A stretch of 64,000 bases of DNA from Enterococcus sp. HY326 (GTDB lineage: Bacteria; Bacillota; Bacilli; Lactobacillales; Enterococcaceae): NCBI RefSeq assembly GCF_026157065.1, contig NZ_JANLGQ010000001.1, positions 496,001 to 560,000 on the forward strand. The letters are read 5' to 3'. Below, piece by piece: positions 55,180 to 64,000 of the stretch. Made by a program: the position numbers and the translations under genes. The notes under the pieces are model-generated. The model ran no database searches. It saw only the letters and a list, made by a program, of their open reading frames with translations, and was not told the DNA's origin. Every line of letters begins with the position of its first letter. Within the stretch, counting starts at the first letter, position 1.

Positions 55180-55187
55180 AGGTAGCC

Positions 55188-55217
55188 AAAAAGCCTAGCG
55201 TTCCCACGCTAGGCTTT
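55188..55217 (-). terminator. Terminator of the WxL cluster
   Basis: AAAAAGCCTAGCG (to 55200) pairs with CGCTAGGCTTT (55207-55217), 6-nt loop. T5 on the minus strand; 18 bp beyond the last cluster gene. Confidence 0.9.
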
Positions 55218-55234
55218 CATATTGTCATTCACTT

Positions 55235-55927
55235 TCACTCTTGACCCTGTTCTTGCTCGGTAATTTGGCTATCAATGGCCGCTTGGTCTACCTGGTAATA
55301 GCTATAAGCTGCTTCTTCTAGTGCTTTAATCTTCTCGATGTCACTTTCATAAGTGGCAACTAGTTCTGGATTGCCATAAAACTCATTGATTTCTCGGCTG
55401 GCATTCATGCCTAGCTCTCCAACTGCCGCATAATATTTATTCAGCACCGTTTGGCCTTCCACAGTGTTGGCCGTACTAGCCAATTTACTGCCATAAGTAG
55501 CTAGACTAGTCGTCAGGTAACGAATATTACGGGAGACTGCATCCTGCTCAGCTGACTCACTACCAGATGCTTGGATTTGCGTTTCAAAATCTCGTAACAG
55601 TAAATACGATTGAACCACCAGCTCAGAATCTGTCTCTGACAGATTGGTAGATTGATAATGGCTGGCATAGGCCGTACCGCCGCCAGTAATTCCTGCCAAT
55701 ACGATAAAGATTATCATAAACTTCATCGCTGATTTACGACCTGTTGTTAGTTCTTTGCGCATCTGCAGCAGAAGGTGGCGCTTCTTCTTACTTTTCGGCT
55801 TCTTTTTCGGCAAGCTGCGTAATTTCTTAGCCCGCAAGATAAATTGAACCAAATTAAAGATCACTAATATAACCAAAATGATGGTGACGGCGATGCCTAT
55901 AAGTATTCCCCACTCTAATAATGTCAT
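55235..55927 (-). CDS. Two-TM WxL-cluster protein of unknown function
   Basis: 230 aa. Hydrophobic segments at ~6-30 and ~68-90 are separated by a very basic linker (RAKKLRSLPKKKPKSKKKR). A ~135-residue extracellular helical domain (LSETDSELVVQSYLLL...) and an acidic Glu/Gln tail follow. I do not recognise a named domain. It lies 19 bp after the DUF916/DUF3324 gene and is the last gene of the cluster, so a membrane helper role in surface assembly is plausible. Confidence 0.75.
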   Translation of the reverse strand: MTLLEWGILIGIAVTIILVILVIFNLVQFILRAKKLRSLPKKKPKSKKKRHLLLQMRKELTTGRKSAMKFMIIFIVLAGITGGGTAYASHYQSTNLSETDSELVVQSYLLLRDFETQIQASGSESAEQDAVSRNIRYLTTSLATYGSKLASTANTVEGQTVLNKYYAAVGELGMNASREINEFYGNPELVATYESDIEKIKALEEAAYSYYQVDQAAIDSQITEQEQGQE

Positions 55928-55946
55928 CGGCTATCCCCCACTTGTC

Positions 55947-57056
55947 TTACTCTTTTCGCTTTTTCTTTTTCTGTTTCACAGATTTTTCTTCATTTGCTTG
56001 TTTCTTCTTGTTTTTCTTAATCCGTCTGAAGACTAGGAAGGCAAGACCTAAGACCACCACGACACCCGCTACAATAGCAGCAACCAAGCGCCAATCGAGA
56101 CCTCGATCTTGGACAAGTCCAACATCCAGTTGGTTATTCTCATCAGCCTCTTCTTGCGTGATTTCAAAGTCTTCTGTAAACTCCCACGTCTGTCCTCCTG
56201 CATAGGCAGTCACATGGGCGGTATATATGCCTGGTGTCATCCTGTCACCATTCATACTGACGGGATAGTTGATATAGCTATTCGGTGCCATCCGCATCGC
56301 TGTACTGCGGGATTCCCACAAGACATCTTCACTGCCAGACTGCGTAATTTGGGCATCAATCGTCAACCCTTCTACATAGGTGGCAATGACATTCGACAAA
56401 CTGACATAAACCGTATTCCGATAGTTTTGGTTACCTGCATAAGCAGTCCTGTACTGTAAATCTGGCAACAGTTCTGTCTCATTTTCTCTCAATAACACAG
56501 AGATTGAGTACGCATAAATATTTTCGACACGACTACCACCTTCAGCTGAACTTTCACTCGTATCAGATTCTGCTGGAGTCAACGTAATTCCTCCTGCAAT
56601 GACCCCATCATAAGCTTCTGCAGGCATTTGAATATCCAACTCTAATTGCGTAACACCACCACCAGGTACTTCAATTGTGTCTGGTCCCGTTACGATATCT
56701 ACGAAATCATTTACCAACGACGCATCATTTTCAATATTATATTCTCCATACTCAATCCCGCCGCTGCGATTTGTCTTGGCGGAATTGTAATCTAGATCCA
56801 AGGATACAGGATCTGCACTCGTGTTAGTAATATCAATCGTGATGGATTGTTGCTGGCTTGGTGACATCATTAGATCAAAATAACTCAGTCCTGTATTCGT
56901 TTGGTTTTCAGGAAAGATAGGTAATATTGAAAAATTACTGCTAGACTGTGTCTCACTTTCTGTGGTCGCTTGAGCTTTTTTTGTGCTTCCAAAAGAAAAA
57001 ATCAAAAGAAGGAGGAGAGTCCATACAATAAATTTGTTATGCTTACTTGTTTTCAT
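55947..57056 (-). CDS. DUF916/DUF3324 WxL-partner protein (CscA-like)
   Basis: 369 aa. Signal peptide (~1-30), then DUF916 (FSILPIFPENQTNTGLSYFDL, TIDITNTSADPVSLDLDYNSA) and DUF3324 (GVIAGGITLTP... YAYSISVLLRE). A single C-terminal TM (~325-347) is followed by a Lys-rich cytoplasmic tail. This is the fixed partner of WxL proteins in Csc-type clusters, thought to bind WxL proteins and peptidoglycan at the surface. Ig-like beta domains are expected outside the cell. Confidence 0.9.
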   Translation of the reverse strand: MKTSKHNKFIVWTLLLLLIFSFGSTKKAQATTESETQSSSNFSILPIFPENQTNTGLSYFDLMMSPSQQQSITIDITNTSADPVSLDLDYNSAKTNRSGGIEYGEYNIENDASLVNDFVDIVTGPDTIEVPGGGVTQLELDIQMPAEAYDGVIAGGITLTPAESDTSESSAEGGSRVENIYAYSISVLLRENETELLPDLQYRTAYAGNQNYRNTVYVSLSNVIATYVEGLTIDAQITQSGSEDVLWESRSTAMRMAPNSYINYPVSMNGDRMTPGIYTAHVTAYAGGQTWEFTEDFEITQEEADENNQLDVGLVQDRGLDWRLVAAIVAGVVVVLGLAFLVFRRIKKNKKKQANEEKSVKQKKKKRKE

Positions 57057-57323
57057 AATTATTTCTCCATTTTTATTATGATATTAACGAAGACAAAACC
57101 ATTTGCTTGTTTTATGTACTATTTTTCAAAATAAAGAAGAGACTATGACATAAGTTTTTACAGTTGATTCTCCGAGTTACATTATATTTTCTCCTGCGAT
57201 CTAATAAATCCTCGCCGCAAATTTACAATATATAGTAGCACTTGCCAGATATCATTCGGAAATTTCAGTTCTGTTTTGACTTACATCACAATCTCTTCTC
57301 TTTTTTTCAGTTAGGAAAGTAGT

Positions 57324-58217
57324 TTACGCTACCCAGTTCATGGTCCATGTAATTACAGCTTCATAAGTACCAGTTGACATATTCTGAGAAGTTGCTTGTG
57401 GAATAGTTAAAGTAATAGCTTTTCCTGCTGTGTCTTTTGTACCTGCAGTACCTGTATAGCCAGCACTTTGGCCGAATTCTAAAGTGAAGTGGCCTCCGCC
57501 AAAATCTTTTGCTGCGTTAACAATCAATTGAGAATCCGCAATAGTCGTATCTGCAGCTGTCGCTCCAATAGTAGTAGCAGTTGCTGCAGCTGCACCATCA
57601 ATCCCTAAAGTGAAATTATTAGCTGGAATCAAGCCACCTGTTGTATCTCCAGTTGTTTCATCAGGACGGGTCGCAAGTAAAGCATTGTTATAAGTTAAGG
57701 TTGAACCTGTAAGAGCTTTGCTTGTATCCGTAATATGGGTAAATTGTTGTGTCATTTGTGCTGTAATTGTGTAACCAGCATCTGTACCACGCATGTCGCC
57801 CCAAGTAACAATGTTTCCCCGCTCAACTTTATCTGCATCGCTATCCCAATCTGTGACTACTGATGAGCCATCTGCAGCTAATGGGCCAGCCATATAAGCC
57901 GCTGCCGTTGCAGTTTGTGTTGTGCTTTTAACCTTTAACGTGCCAAAATCAAGAGGAGAAGCTAACAACATACCAATTTGTCCTGGTGGTGTACCTGGTT
58001 TTTCTAAATCTGGATCTTTCGGGTCAATACTTTCAGTTGGTTTTTCTGGATCGATAACCGGGTCAGTTTCAGGATCCAATTCACCTGCTTCGATGACGAT
58101 TTTACCAGTATTATTTAGTGAATGTGTTTGCGCAGTTGCATCTGCTGCAACTGGCGCTACTGTTGCTACTCCCAATACTGCTAATAATGCAGCCGCACTT
58201 AATGTTCTTACTTTCAT
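57324..58217 (-). CDS. WxL-domain surface protein (CscB/C-like)
   Basis: 297 aa. Signal peptide ending VAPVAADA, then a Pro/Asp-rich linker (DPETDPVIDPEKPTESIDPK) and a WxL domain (~85-297). The distal motif is intact (AVITWTMNWVA), but the proximal one reads RGTDAGYTITAQ, with Tyr where the first Trp is usually found. No LPXTG. AGGAGG lies upstream of the ATG. Followed at 267 bp by the DUF916 gene. Confidence 0.9.
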   Translation of the reverse strand: MKVRTLSAAALLAVLGVATVAPVAADATAQTHSLNNTGKIVIEAGELDPETDPVIDPEKPTESIDPKDPDLEKPGTPPGQIGMLLASPLDFGTLKVKSTTQTATAAAYMAGPLAADGSSVVTDWDSDADKVERGNIVTWGDMRGTDAGYTITAQMTQQFTHITDTSKALTGSTLTYNNALLATRPDETTGDTTGGLIPANNFTLGIDGAAAATATTIGATAADTTIADSQLIVNAAKDFGGGHFTLEFGQSAGYTGTAGTKDTAGKAITLTIPQATSQNMSTGTYEAVITWTMNWVA

Positions 58218-58291
58218 TTTTCTTCCTCCTAAAAATGTTTGTTTTTTTATTTACAAATGGGTTTCCCCAAAATGCCAAAATTTGAATTGCC

Positions 58292-59116
58292 TTACGCTGG
58301 TCCAGCAACCAAAGTCCATCTTAATTGTGTAGTGTACTGTAACGGATGAATTTTTGTATTCGTAGGTACACTCAGTTGGACAGCTGAATTTCCGTAAGCT
58401 TGTTTATTATAGGTTGTATTCATCAGAGGTTGTTCCTCTGGTGTTGATAATGGTGCCAATGTGCCGTTTGGATCATTTTGCTGGTATCCAGCTGAACCGC
58501 CAAATACGATTGTCCAAACACCTTTGCCTTCACCTTCTCCAGCAATAGCCACCGTGTAACTTGCCCCTATCTCAGAAATATTTATCGCTTCATTGGTGAC
58601 TTCGATATTTCCAGGATCCTCGTCACCGTTTGTATTAGCCCAACCTTTTGTAAAAGATAATGTCGCTCCCAATAATTCTTGCTCTTGGGTATTTTGAATG
58701 ACACTATTACTAAACTGAGCCTCTTGACTTACTTGCAGTTGCCAGCCCGAAACATCCTCACGATAATCACTAACTTGAACATAGTAGCCTCGCGGCTCAG
58801 TGTCTGAATGGAACAACTGTGCCAATGAGTTATAGATACGTTCAGAGGCAGTAATTTTTTCTAGACCAAAGCCTAAGTCAGAAATAAAATCGATTCTTAG
58901 TGGTCCTGTTGTTGAGTAACCATCACCTGGGTCAACATTAACATCAGGATTTTCTGGATCAATTAAGTCGGATATCTCTGGACCAATAACGGTGACAGAT
59001 CCGCTGTTACCTAGACCATGCGATGCTGATGTTGCTTGAGCTGATATACCACCAACCATAGTTGATGAAAGCAATAATAGAGTTAAACCTGTCAATCGTT
59101 TGCTTAATCTTTTCAT
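58292..59116 (-). CDS. WxL-domain surface protein
   Basis: 274 aa. Signal peptide (KRLSKRLTGLTLLLLSSTMVGG...), short acidic linker (DLIDPENPDVNVDPGDG) and a WxL domain with both motifs, VSGWQLQVSQ and LRWTLVAGPA. Its ATG overlaps the stop of the small LPXTG gene (ATGA), so the two are translationally coupled. Confidence 0.92.
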   Translation of the reverse strand: MKRLSKRLTGLTLLLLSSTMVGGISAQATSASHGLGNSGSVTVIGPEISDLIDPENPDVNVDPGDGYSTTGPLRIDFISDLGFGLEKITASERIYNSLAQLFHSDTEPRGYYVQVSDYREDVSGWQLQVSQEAQFSNSVIQNTQEQELLGATLSFTKGWANTNGDEDPGNIEVTNEAINISEIGASYTVAIAGEGEGKGVWTIVFGGSAGYQQNDPNGTLAPLSTPEEQPLMNTTYNKQAYGNSAVQLSVPTNTKIHPLQYTTQLRWTLVAGPA

Positions 59117-59466
59117 GATTGGCCCTCCTCTTTATCATGTTCCTTTTTCCTGCGATAAAGTAGAAGTAGAAACAAAGCTAAAATGACTACACCGATGATT
59201 AGACTGAAATTACGAACAATTTCGCCAGTCTGTGGCAACTTTCCACCATCAGCTGAAGGCAATTCAGTTGAACTGTTTTCAGAAGTGCTCGATGAGGATG
59301 CCATCGGCTCGCTAGACTCTTCGTAAAACGTGATGCCACCTTCAACTGTTACCTGACTGCCAACTCCGTCCGATGCAATTCCTGCTTGTACCCCTCCAAA
59401 AAAACCAAGCAACAAAACGAATAATCCGACGAGGAGGACTAATTTTTTATTTTTCATTTCATCCAC
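59113..59466 (-). CDS. Small LPXTG protein of the WxL cluster (CscD-like)
   Basis: 117 aa. Signal peptide (~5-30), a short Ser/Glu-rich region with VEGGITFYEESS, the sortase signal LPQTG at ~84-88, then a TM segment and RRKKEHDKEEG. Small LPXTG proteins of this kind accompany WxL and DUF916 genes in Csc clusters. GGGAGGG is 8 nt before ATG 59466; ATG 59457 is possible. First gene of the five-gene run on this strand. Confidence 0.9.
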   Translation of the reverse strand: MDEMKNKKLVLLVGLFVLLLGFFGGVQAGIASDGVGSQVTVEGGITFYEESSEPMASSSSTSENSSTELPSADGGKLPQTGEIVRNFSLIIGVVILALFLLLLYRRKKEHDKEEGQS

Positions 59467-59816
59467 TCTTCCCTCCCAACCTTATTGTTCCCTTAAGACA
59501 TCACTTCCTACAGGCACCAAAAGCCAACTGCATGTGCTGCAGAAGTCAGACAACCACCAAGTAGTCCACCTCCCCATAAAATGATGACTCTCTCTAGTTA
59601 AATAAGAGTTGTATATTAAGTGCGAATCAACACACTAGATATTGATATGACCTTTACTAATTGGCGTATACCTGATATTCAGCTTTTGTTAATCAAACAT
59701 CGATTTTAAGATGAAGTTAACCTTATTTCAGTTAAATATTGCCAACAATTTAATTTCTAAAGTATCAAGAACACCTTGGGGAAAGTTTTTCTTTCCCCAA
59801 AAGTCCTGCCAACAGT
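59467..59816. other. Gap between giant WxL gene and cluster operon
   Basis: 350 bp. A hairpin TTGGGGAAAG (59776-59785) / CTTTCCCCAA (59791-59800) follows the giant gene by about 16 bp but lacks a T run on the minus strand. The cluster promoter should lie at ~59480-59600; no single choice is convincing. Confidence 0.5.
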
Positions 59817-62800
59817 TTAAGGTGTAAAACTCAAGGTCCACTCGAGTGTTCCGCTATAAGATCCTGTCCGTTGTGCACTACTTGGCAGAGTCAATTGGAC
59901 CCCTTTTTCACCCTTCACCCAATCTGAGGTGACATCATAGTCCTCGATATACTCAGGTTTGCTATATTCGCCATTGCTTGCGCTTAAGACATTAACTCCA
60001 ACATCAGTAATCGGTTTTGGTATTGCAGTAGCCGAATCCTGATAGTGAAGCATTTCTGGCAGGGTTCGATTGTTGAGAGTATCTGTTAATGGATTCAACT
60101 CTTTAACAGATAAATCCCAAGTTAAGTTATCTCCACGGGTATCCGTGACTACTATATTTGTCCAACCTCGTTCGCCATTTGGATCTTCTGTTGCATCATA
60201 AGCTTCTCGATCTGGCCAATAGGTCTGTTCGCTACCAGTGACTTTTTGCGCACCAAAGTCAAAGACATCTGTGACTTCCGACAGGTAGAGATGTCCCATG
60301 ACACGTATAGCAGCGTCTTTAGTCAGTGTACGTTCAGCAAAGTCTCCACGATAAGTAGCTGTATAACTACCTTTTACATCAACTGGTCCAATGCTGCTAG
60401 TTGCATTCACATCATTTACAAAGTTGGTGCTAATTGTACGGGTAATATCACTAGGATTTTCCATGCCGTCTTCAGCCCTGATTGTAAAGACATTCGTTTC
60501 TGCATTTACTTCTGTTTCCGTAGCCACAGCCGCCTCAGCCAACGTCATATCCCCATCTTTTGCAAAAAGGGCAAAGTCGAGTTCGGCAGCAATCACCGCC
60601 CCATCCGGCACAATGACAATATTCCAAGTCTCACTTTTTTGATTACTAGCTCCCGTTTCAGCATTTTGAATCTGATAGGTAATTGGTATTGTCTTACTGT
60701 TTGTTCCCTTGTCTAATCCAGCCTGTAAAGAGTCCAAATCAGCCTGACTCAAACTCGTTGTTAGGAATGGACGGCCAAATATTTCTTGAAGATTTCGTAC
60801 TGCCGCTTCATCTGCTAGGGCTTTCGCTTGCGGCTCTGTAACGATGACGTTTCGTCCGGTCAGCTCAAGTTCATTTGAAAAGATGACATCGATGGTATAG
60901 CTATACTCATTAGCATCGGTTGCTGTATTGGCACCCATCGTCCAATCTACAGATTTCCAGCGTTTCACCGGATTATCTGGATCCGTTTCATCAAGATACA
61001 TATCTGCATCTAAATCATCTTGTTCAGGAATTATTTCATCATAACTTGGATCGCTGACTTTCGTTGAATCAATGGTTCCCTTCCTCAGCCACGAACCAGT
61101 TGGATTGTCCGGATTAAAGGTTAATGTTGGATAGATTGGATCTGAACCAAGTATAGGTATAACCAGACGACCTTTCGTTGTCCCATTTTCAGCACCAGAA
61201 AGTTGAGTTGAATACGCTACAATAGGCGGATCTATTGTTGTTTTCGCCTCTGTTACATCATGACTGATTAGCCCCGTACCAGCGCTTACTAAATTGGTTA
61301 AATCATTTGGATCATAATCACCTCTGACAGTAAAGTCTATTACTGAACCAGGAATCATAATGCCGTATTGTCTATGATTTGCCGCATTAGAAAGGTTTCT
61401 CCCTGTAGTGGTATCCGAATCCCCCACAAAAGTTTTCCCTGTACTATCTTCAATTCCCATAAAGTTTAACGGTGTCAAAGCTGTCGACATGTTTTCGTTA
61501 ACAGGGTCAGAAGAAAACGTCAGTACTTGATAAGCATTAGCTGCGCCAAAGAAATCTCCTGTCGAAGCTACTTGATTTGAGCCACCTGTTTGTTTGTGCC
61601 ATGTTAATCGAGAATTCTCGTTTGCCATGCCCAATGAGGATAGATTAATCCTATTAGCTCCTGGAGCTGAATAAACCGACGCTTCACCTTCAATTGTCAT
61701 TTCACCCATCGAAAGAATCCCTGTTGCATTGGTCACACCAAAGCCTGATCCATCACTAATTGTTACATCTCCAAAATCATCATAAAGATTGTAATGATTT
61801 GTCCCAGAAGCATTTCGACCGTTTTTGATTCCACCAGTCCCTGCCAATACAGTAAAACCATTTTCAACTGATAGGTTGGTAAAATTAATTAGTCCCTTAT
61901 CTCCAAAAGCAATATCTTTCTCATTATCAGAAACATCCTCTACTTTTAAGTTGTAGCCAGTAAACGTATTTTCAGCAAGTTCAGTCCCTAATTTGACATC
62001 AACAGCTTTGTTTTGTGCTAAAGCATTTGTGTAAATATTATTGGTGATATTATCTGAGGTATTGTTTCCTGTCCCAGTTAATCCTCCAATTGTTTTTGCA
62101 CGCAATACATTAATATCCACATTCCTCAACAATGACGACCCACTAACATTGGAATAATTGGTAGCATATAGGCTGCCAATAGTCGAGTCTGGTGCGTCTA
62201 TATTCATAGTAATATGTCCAGATTTAGTTCGACTTGCATCACCTGCATCTCCATAAATTACTGCACCATTCAAAATATTTGATCCAGGATCCGTGTAAAT
62301 ATTTAACGTAATAGTATTATCTGTACTACTTCCTACGTATGTGGTTCCCGCAGTATTTTGGCCACCAGTAATATTGACTCCACTCGGTAATTGAAATCCT
62401 GTTGCTCCTCTTAAATCAAGGGTTAGAGACACATCACCTGTTATTGTCCCCAGATTTGTTGGTCCGCCAGAGAAACCTCGAGTTCCATGACTAGGGTATC
62501 CGGAAAAATTTCCTCCAGTTACATAGACATTTGAATTTCCATTAATGGTATGACCTCCTGTTGCTCCATAAGTTCCACCGATAGCACAGTTGATAAAGCC
62601 ACCAGTAGCATACGCTGTGACATTACCAAACATTTTAGAGTCATCATAACCTCCTCCAGAAAAGAAGAAGTTGACTTCGCCATTATGCATTTTAGCAGTT
62701 GCGTCACCCCAAATTCTATCTGTCCTATATCCGGCACCTTCTAGCGTATCAACTAAACCACCATAGACTGTATTACTAGTGTTTCCATCAATTGTTCCAT

Positions 62801-64000
62801 AATAACCTCCTCCATACGTCCAACGAGCAAGATCATTATTGTGTACGATACCTGTATCTCCGTATACATAACTAGACCATCTACCTGAACCATCACGACC
62901 AGTACCACCAAAAACATCCCAGTCTTGACCAGTATAAGTTCTTAATGTTGAAGTGGATCCTGTGCTTGTTCCTCGTTGATAAGTTAAATCAGATATTCCG
63001 AGTCCAACCACAGTACTACAGAAGTTGTATCCTCCCGCTGTACTATCATCACTATTCAAAATGCCAATATTCATAATAGCGTTGCCTTCGAAATATCCCT
63101 TCACTCCGGTTGCATGAGCATAACCAATTTCACCGCCATCAGAAAATGCTCCACCTAATAAATGACTATCAATGTCGCCAACAGTAATCACAGTTCTTGC
63201 ACCACCAGAAGAATTAATGGCCCTACTTAATGCATAATTTTTACGTCCTTCTTTATCATCTACACCAAAGGCGTTAATCCCCACCTCTGAAATGTCCAAT
63301 GCAGGAACACTATCATTTCCTGAACCACTAAATCCGTCAATAGAACCAGTGGTGGTTGTTTTCCCAGCTCGTACAGTATTAGTAATATCTGCGTACACAA
63401 AGCCAGTTGTCTGATTACTTCCACCGTATATCACGTTACCATCAGTAAATAAACTTGAGTCGTAAATATTTTTGATATGATTATTCGCACCTTGTGTTCC
63501 GTTGTTACCAGTCTTCGAACCTCCATAAAAATTTGTAGTTATTGCTCCTTGCCCCGCAACTAATGTTTCGGCATTGCTAGCGATTATACCGTTATTAGCG
63601 GAAGCAAAGAAATTCGTAACTGTCGGCTTGTTCCCAGAATCCGTTGCCCGCATTTTGACATACGCACTACCAGTTACCCAACTAGAGTTAGTTCCACCAT
63701 ATACATTGGTAATAGTTGCCCTGCCCCCATATATGGATAGATTAGTGTCACCAATAATGACTCCTGAGCTTTGATTCCCTCCAGAAACTGTGTCTACAGA
63801 TGTACTATAACTGTTCACAACCAAATTAGTATCACCTGTAAAATTACCAGCTCGAGTACCTCCATATAGGTTCCAGGTACCAGTTCCCGTTGAGCTAATT
63901 GTCACTGCCGCACTAGGTGATGCTACGGCATCTCCACTATATGCTCCACCATAAACTGTAGTAGCTCTTGTTCCCCAGCTATTCCCCCCCAAAGTAAGTG
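59817..64000 (-). CDS. Giant WxL-domain protein, 5' end beyond the window
   Basis: At least 1394 codons, open to the right edge, so the start and signal peptide are missing. Residues to ~700 are Gly/Asn/Thr-rich with recurrent (V/I)YGG or FYGG steps at irregular intervals of 20-45 residues (NVYGGTNSSW, NFYGGSKTGN, NVIYGGSNQT). This suggests a right-handed beta-helix like those of large WxL adhesins. Mixed beta domains follow, then a C-terminal WxL domain with DNLTWDLSVKEL and GTLEWTLSFTP. Likely a long surface adhesin held by the cluster's DUF916 protein. A G7 run lies near the edge (63984-63990). Confidence 0.88.
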   Translation of the reverse strand, partial: LTLGGNSWGTRATTVYGGAYSGDAVASPSAAVTISSTGTGTWNLYGGTRAGNFTGDTNLVVNSYSTSVDTVSGGNQSSGVIIGDTNLSIYGGRATITNVYGGTNSSWVTGSAYVKMRATDSGNKPTVTNFFASANNGIIASNAETLVAGQGAITTNFYGGSKTGNNGTQGANNHIKNIYDSSLFTDGNVIYGGSNQTTGFVYADITNTVRAGKTTTTGSIDGFSGSGNDSVPALDISEVGINAFGVDDKEGRKNYALSRAINSSGGARTVITVGDIDSHLLGGAFSDGGEIGYAHATGVKGYFEGNAIMNIGILNSDDSTAGGYNFCSTVVGLGISDLTYQRGTSTGSTSTLRTYTGQDWDVFGGTGRDGSGRWSSYVYGDTGIVHNNDLARWTYGGGYYGTIDGNTSNTVYGGLVDTLEGAGYRTDRIWGDATAKMHNGEVNFFFSGGGYDDSKMFGNVTAYATGGFINCAIGGTYGATGGHTINGNSNVYVTGGNFSGYPSHGTRGFSGGPTNLGTITGDVSLTLDLRGATGFQLPSGVNITGGQNTAGTTYVGSSTDNTITLNIYTDPGSNILNGAVIYGDAGDASRTKSGHITMNIDAPDSTIGSLYATNYSNVSGSSLLRNVDINVLRAKTIGGLTGTGNNTSDNITNNIYTNALAQNKAVDVKLGTELAENTFTGYNLKVEDVSDNEKDIAFGDKGLINFTNLSVENGFTVLAGTGGIKNGRNASGTNHYNLYDDFGDVTISDGSGFGVTNATGILSMGEMTIEGEASVYSAPGANRINLSSLGMANENSRLTWHKQTGGSNQVASTGDFFGAANAYQVLTFSSDPVNENMSTALTPLNFMGIEDSTGKTFVGDSDTTTGRNLSNAANHRQYGIMIPGSVIDFTVRGDYDPNDLTNLVSAGTGLISHDVTEAKTTIDPPIVAYSTQLSGAENGTTKGRLVIPILGSDPIYPTLTFNPDNPTGSWLRKGTIDSTKVSDPSYDEIIPEQDDLDADMYLDETDPDNPVKRWKSVDWTMGANTATDANEYSYTIDVIFSNELELTGRNVIVTEPQAKALADEAAVRNLQEIFGRPFLTTSLSQADLDSLQAGLDKGTNSKTIPITYQIQNAETGASNQKSETWNIVIVPDGAVIAAELDFALFAKDGDMTLAEAAVATETEVNAETNVFTIRAEDGMENPSDITRTISTNFVNDVNATSSIGPVDVKGSYTATYRGDFAERTLTKDAAIRVMGHLYLSEVTDVFDFGAQKVTGSEQTYWPDREAYDATEDPNGERGWTNIVVTDTRGDNLTWDLSVKELNPLTDTLNNRTLPEMLHYQDSATAIPKPITDVGVNVLSASNGEYSKPEYIEDYDVTSDWVKGEKGVQLTLPSSAQRTGSYSGTLEWTLSFTP

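Noticed and set aside
59773-59801. Rho-independent terminator of the giant WxL gene
   Set aside because: The hairpin is strong, but the minus strand continues GGTGTTC with no T run. Kept only as a hairpin in the gap entry.

Overview
The window looks like a chromosomal segment of an Enterococcus-like low-GC Firmicute (Lactobacillales). The evidence is the rpsL-rpsG-fusA-tuf order, clear AGGAGG ribosome-binding sites, several WxL-domain and LPXTG surface proteins, a CcpA/cre-type promoter layout, and guaA used as an integration site. Species is not determinable from the sequence alone.

Layout: 0.2-5.6 kb holds an ornithine carbamoyltransferase, an OmpR-type two-component system convergent with an ABC-2 transporter, and a GNAT acetyltransferase. 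5.7-12 kb is housekeeping: tuf, fusA, rpsG and rpsL on the minus strand, then rpiA and gpmA on the plus strand. 12-20.6 kb is a plastic region with a large lectin-like WxL protein, an Agr/HPK10-type histidine kinase broken by a frameshift, its LytTR response regulator, an IS30-family transposase remnant, an orphan tyrosine integrase and long AT-rich non-coding stretches. 20.7-33.7 kb is a nearly complete nucleoside uptake and catabolism regulon on one strand: LacI-type regulator, pdp, deoC, cdd, BMP lipoprotein, three ABC genes, deoB, punA, deoD and an iron alcohol dehydrogenase. A 26-bp palindrome lies in front of pdp. Imported nucleosides would be phosphorolysed to (deoxy)ribose-1-phosphate, isomerised by DeoB and cleaved by DeoC.

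34-38.2 kb carries an RsmC-like methyltransferase, an SGNH hydrolase, coaA and guaA. At the 3' end of guaA sits a 3.7-kb, very AT-rich island bounded by 13-bp direct repeats. It contains only a three-gene operon: a DUF262-type protein, a DUF3696/OLD-like ATPase and an unrecognised protein with a RelE-like C-terminal third. This is the strongest candidate for an undescribed, probably anti-phage, system. The right repeat is followed by a second copy of the element-end sequence, which suggests repeated use of the site.

42.2-47.3 kb is a sugar locus: a GH4 6-phospho-alpha-glucosidase, a YdjC/ChbG-type deacetylase, an RpiR-type regulator and a PTS EIICBA. The two catabolic promoters share a -35/cre/-10 layout. 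48-55 kb holds an LPXTG Ig-repeat adhesin, a luciferase-like monooxygenase, a frameshifted MerR regulator, an HD hydrolase, a histidine phosphatase and a TraX-family membrane protein. 55.2-64 kb is a WxL (Csc-type) surface cluster: a two-TM protein, a DUF916/DUF3324 protein, two WxL proteins, a small LPXTG protein and a giant WxL protein that runs off the right edge. I saw no rRNA, tRNA or CRISPR array.
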